Source: Parachlorella kessleri (lineage: Eukaryota; Chlorophyta; Trebouxiophyceae; Chlorellales; Chlorellaceae). Taken from it: DNA of 11,394 nt. The first letter of the stretch is position 1, and every line of letters starts with the position of its first letter. Below, piece by piece: positions 8,772 through 11,394 of this stretch. Under the pieces are notes generated by a model. That model was not told the origin of the DNA, ran no database searches, and worked only from the letters and a program-made list of their open reading frames with translations. The stretch is taken from contig BBXU01001498.1 of NCBI GenBank assembly GCA_001598975.1, positions 1-11,394 on the forward strand, given 5' to 3'. A program made the translations under genes and the position numbers.

Positions 8772-9063
8772 CTTGCCACTCCTGCCTCAGTGACTTTTCT
8801 TCTGAGGGCTCCCCACATGTGGTCCTCCTACGACGGGTGATCGCCTGTATCAGAACAAGGTAGGGGAGTTGAACCTGTGGCAAAGTGGAACAGGTTGAAG
8901 CTGTCTTGGGCCTGGGGCACTGGACAGTTGTGCGACAGATGAAGCACTTGACCAGGTTGAGCCGATACAGGAGCTTAGGAGCTGGAGGCTTGCCTGGCTG
9001 CCTAGAATCTTTACGCACGGGTACTATTAGTATGGGTGGCAGGTAGTGCGAATAGGGAGTAGA

Positions 9064-9093
9064 GCTGGGCTGGGCTGGGCTGGACTGGACTGG
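9064..9093. repeat. Pentanucleotide microsatellite (GCTGG)4(ACTGG)2
   Basis: Four GCTGG units are followed by two ACTGG units and then decaying variants (ACGGA, ATGGA) up to about 9105. It is an ordinary short tandem repeat in noncoding sequence. Confidence 0.75.
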
Positions 9094-9257
9094 ACGGAAT
9101 GGACAGGGCTGGATGCAGAATGAACCTGAGTCTTGCCTGAGTTCTGAGCCAGTAGTTCTCTCCCCTACCGGGTACTTTGCTGGGACACCAAGAAGGTGAC
9201 CTGTTCCTAACATGGGCCAGCCAACCTGACCAGCCTTGCGAGCAACACGGAAAGCGC

Positions 9258-9394
9258 TCAAAGGCACAACTTCTAAGTGTACACGGTTTTTTACTGCCTC
9301 TCTGCATGCAGCTTGTTCCCCCCTTTCTGATGCCTGCTTACTGACCCAGCTGGCACCCGCCACACTGCTGGCTGACCCCTTCCTGTCACTTGCA
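9258..9394 (-). repeat. Dispersed repeat, copy 2 (inverted relative to copy 1)
   Basis: Read on the minus strand, this segment carries the same ordered blocks as 3571-3712, so the two copies form an inverted pair about 5.5 kb apart. Their divergence (numerous substitutions and several small indels) argues for an old family rather than a recent local event. The copy lies between the right gene's 3' end and the middle gene's 5' end, outside any supported exon. Confidence 0.8.
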
Positions 9395-9655
9395 TTTCAT
9401 TTTTTTAAGGCACCGTGGCATCTGAAACAGGGCCCGCATTTGGACCCATGCTGGCCTGGCATATTGGCCGGCCGCCTGTACTGACAAATTTTTGCCAGCG
9501 CCGTTTTCCTGCTTACATGCCAGTGACAGCACGCCTCCAAGATTGTCCTCCAGGGATCGGGTACAGCTGCATTGCAACTGGTCATGTGGTCTGGTAAGAG
9601 AGGGACCATAGCCACAAGAGGCATGTCAGCCGAGCATTCTCAAAGGTGGAGGCCA

Positions 9656-9660
9656 TTACA
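9656..9660 (-). terminator. Candidate poly(A) signal TGTAA for the right gene
   Basis: TTACA on the plus strand is TGTAA on the minus strand, about 390 bases past the stop codon at 10050. It is the first minus-strand occurrence I see downstream of that stop. Tentative because the motif is short. Confidence 0.35.
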
Positions 9661-10049
9661 GGGATCACAAACAAGCCATGGCATAGGTAACTGACATGGC
9701 GTATCCGAGCCTAACCAGGGCCACTCCTCAAAGAAGCGGGGGATACAAATGCAGCGGTTATTATCATATCTTGAACCTATGTGCAATAGCCAGCAGGGGC
9801 AAATTTCAGAAGTCAAGTGAGCAGAGTTTCAGCCGAGCCCAGTATGCCTTGGCGTGGTACCCTGGATGCCCGACAGCAAACACTCCCAAAATGCAGTCAT
9901 AAATAGCACCCGTAGCTCTCCCTCCTTGCCTACTATAGCAAAAACAAGGTGTCCTCCCTTGCCAAGTGAGTTACCGACCCTCCCACACCGATCATGGGCG
10001 CATGCACTACACTCCCCATGGCCTTTACGTAGCCCCTCCAGAGGAACTC

Positions 10050-11322
10050 TCACTTGGCTTCATCTGCAGCCGCCATTTGCGCCACGGCGATGTCCGGGGC
10101 ACCCTCTACCCCGGCCCCTGCCCCGGCCGCCTCCACAACATGCTCGGCAGTCACGGGCGGGTGCTCAGAAGCCACCCGGTCGTGCACGTAGGCATAGTAG
10201 GAGCGCAGTGCCTGCAGCACAGCCAGAGTGGTGTTGAAAAGTGATAGTCCAGGCAAATTCTCAGCTTCCGCCCGGTCATGGGCGATCGATATCCTATGAC
10301 GCAGGGCTCCTGGAAAGGTGGGGGGGGGGGGGGGGGGGGGGGCGAAGCGTCATCCCAGGCAGGCTGCACTGCTGAGCACGGGGCCGGGGAACATGCAGAG
10401 CAGTGATGAGGTTACCGGGCCATGCCTGGACCACAATACGGTGGCCGACAGTCTCAAAATTTGCTACCCGGCACCCCACTCAGGGATCCAGTGCTGTTTG
10501 GTCCGTCCCCCACAGCCAAAAAGCAGGCTTACATGGTCCAGGGCAGAGTAGAGCTCCTTCATGCCGTCAGGTGCCATCACCCCACCCTCCAGGATGGCCT
10601 GGGAGGTAGTGCTGGGCCCGTACAGAGCCTGGTTCATGTCAGCGTCTTGCGTGTAGCCCATGCCTGCGGGAAGGAGGATGAGGGGGGTTAGATACTCAAA
10701 CCAAAACACTCTGGGCGGCTTGCAAAGGTTGGGGCCACAGCAAACTGGACCACATCGGCGTCCTGGATGTGTGCCTATGCCAGCAGACCGAAAGGGTGCA
10801 GAGGAATCAGCGGAATGCCAAGCACAAGACCAGACTGAGTGCTGAAGTCGTACAAAGCCTAAAGGTGATGTCAGCATGGGTATGCAGCGCACCCCTGCAG
10901 TGCTGGGACCATGAGGATATCAGTAAATCAGTCATCACATGATAAGAGTCGGTCATGAATTAGTAATACAGTGGCTTCAAGCCGCAGCGCTGGGTCAGCC
11001 CCTTGCATACAGGTGCCCACCTAGTGGCCTGGTATGCCTCTGGTGGCTCTCGCCCCTCCTAATTATCCGTTCAATTAATCTGTTGAAGGTGCGGAAGAGA
11101 AGGAGCCTTACGTGGTCCAGCCGTGGCATACCTGGGAGGCTCTGTCTAGCGCGCCAAAGATCAATCAACAGCAAGGCAAACCACCACCAGTCGTGGCGTA
11201 CCTGTGAGGCTCACATCCACAATGGCCCCCTTGGCAATGCTGTAGGTGAATGTCTTGTCGCTCAGCTTGATGTTGCTTACTGCACGAACAAAGGGCAGAT
11301 TTGACGGTGCAAGTCTGGTCAT
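10050..11322 (-). CDS. Unrecognised 182-residue protein, four exons
   Basis: Exons on the minus strand: 11322-11202, 10663-10533, 10452-10416, 10309-10050. All junctions are GT...AG and phase-consistent, giving 549 coding bases ending in TGA. The start ATG is preceded by CACC, a good context, and lies just downstream of a CA-rich 5' flank. The N terminus (MTRLAPSNLPFVRAVSNIKL) has spaced basic and hydrophobic residues, few acidic ones, and could be an organelle-targeting sequence, but the evidence is weak. The middle contains GMGYTQDADMN and the hydrophobic, polar-spaced TVGHRIVVQAWP. The C-terminal exon contains a probable amphipathic helix (LSLFNTTLAVLQALRSYYAYV) and an Ala/Gly-rich acidic tail. 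No transmembrane segment or catalytic signature is obvious. I do not recognise the family. Exon 3, at only 37 bp, is the least certain. Confidence 0.6.
10320..10342. repeat. 23-base poly-G (poly-C on the gene strand) at a 3' splice site
   Basis: An unbroken run of 23 G on the plus strand is C23 on the sense strand of the right gene. It lies 11 bases upstream of exon 4 (acceptor CTTTCCAG|GAGCCC) and so forms most of the pyrimidine tract of that intron. Homopolymers this long mutate rapidly and are often miscounted, so the true length may vary. Confidence 0.9.
11117..11212. repeat. 26-bp direct repeat copying the exon 1 / intron 1 boundary of the right gene
   Basis: Positions 11117-11142 and 11187-11212 match at 23 of 26 bases with an offset of exactly 70. 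The right copy spans the splice donor of exon 1 (minus strand CTCACAG|gtacgcc). The left copy, inside intron 1, reads CTCCCAG|gtatgcc, so it could act as a donor or an acceptor. Confidence 0.75.
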
Positions 11323-11394
11323 GGTGTGTGTGGCGGGTGGGATGGTGTGTGTGTGTGTGGGTAGGTGGGGTGTGGGGGGGGATGGGTGATTGGT
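11323..11394. repeat. GT/G-rich simple-sequence tract upstream of the right gene
   Basis: The plus strand is almost purely G and T with (GT)n runs, notably at about 11344-11358, and a run of eight G near 11373-11380. On the sense strand of the right gene this is a CA/C-rich leader directly preceding the ATG, so it probably forms the 5' UTR or core promoter. No TATA box is visible before the window ends. Confidence 0.6.

Larger units (their letters stand above)
8116..10049. other. Interval without a supported gene; 5' flank of the S40-like gene and 3' flank of the right gene
   Basis: No exon chain can be supported. The stretch holds the upstream region of the S40-like gene, short GTCACTCAC repeats (8719-8771), a pentanucleotide repeat (9064-9093) and dispersed-repeat copy 2. 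Between about 8560 and 9250 the plus strand is again G/T-rich, which could reflect plus-strand transcription. Two weak exon-like segments on that strand are 8799-8859 and 8882-8952. Confidence 0.35.

Noticed and set aside
8749..9363. Uninterrupted 204-codon open frame on the minus strand
   Set aside because: It starts with GTG and has no recognisable domain. It overlaps dispersed-repeat copy 2 and the GCTGG and GTCACTCAC simple repeats, and it reads like a chance open frame in GC-rich noncoding DNA.
1..11394. Bacterial operon, phage or defence-system interpretation
   Set aside because: No ribosome-binding-site-led long genes exist. The coding signal appears only after splicing at GT...AG sites, and no nuclease, integrase, transposase or toxin-like protein is visible.

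Overview
The window looks like nuclear DNA of a green alga. No long uninterrupted gene is present. Instead, short open segments are bounded by GT...AG splice sites whose phases can be chained into spliced proteins. Exons are GC-rich, with Ala/Gly/Pro/Ser-rich low complexity. Introns are T/G-rich on the sense strand, and TGTAA, the usual chlorophyte poly(A) signal, lies downstream of each stop codon. I infer Chlorophyceae/Volvocales; the species is not identifiable from this alone. All gene models are hand-built from splice-site phase and need transcript support.

Layout. (1) Positions 1-3863, plus strand: the 3' part of an armadillo (ARM)-like helical-repeat protein whose 5' end lies outside the window. 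It contains a tandemly duplicated exon segment, a Gly/Ser/Pro-rich linker and an apparent reading-frame switch. (2) 3864-6146: no convincing gene. It probably holds the converging 3' regions of the left and middle genes. (3) 6147-8115, minus strand: a complete five-exon gene for a 315-residue protein whose motifs match the plant senescence-regulator S40 (DUF584) family. (4) 8116-10049: the 5' flank of the S40-like gene and the 3' flank of the right gene, with simple repeats, a dispersed repeat copy and only weak exon candidates. (5) 10050-11322, minus strand: a complete four-exon gene for a 182-residue protein I do not recognise. (6) 11323-11394: a GT/G-rich tract that is the 5' flank of the right gene.

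The three genes are independent eukaryotic transcription units. Nothing indicates an operon, defence system, mobile-gene cassette or other linked system. The most notable structures are an inverted pair of roughly 140-bp dispersed repeats (3571-3712 and 9258-9394), the 117-bp tandem exon duplication with two splice acceptors, a 23-base poly-C pyrimidine tract just before a 3' splice site in the right gene, and a duplicated splice boundary beside a possible mutually exclusive microexon. I found no RNA gene, CRISPR array or prokaryotic element.
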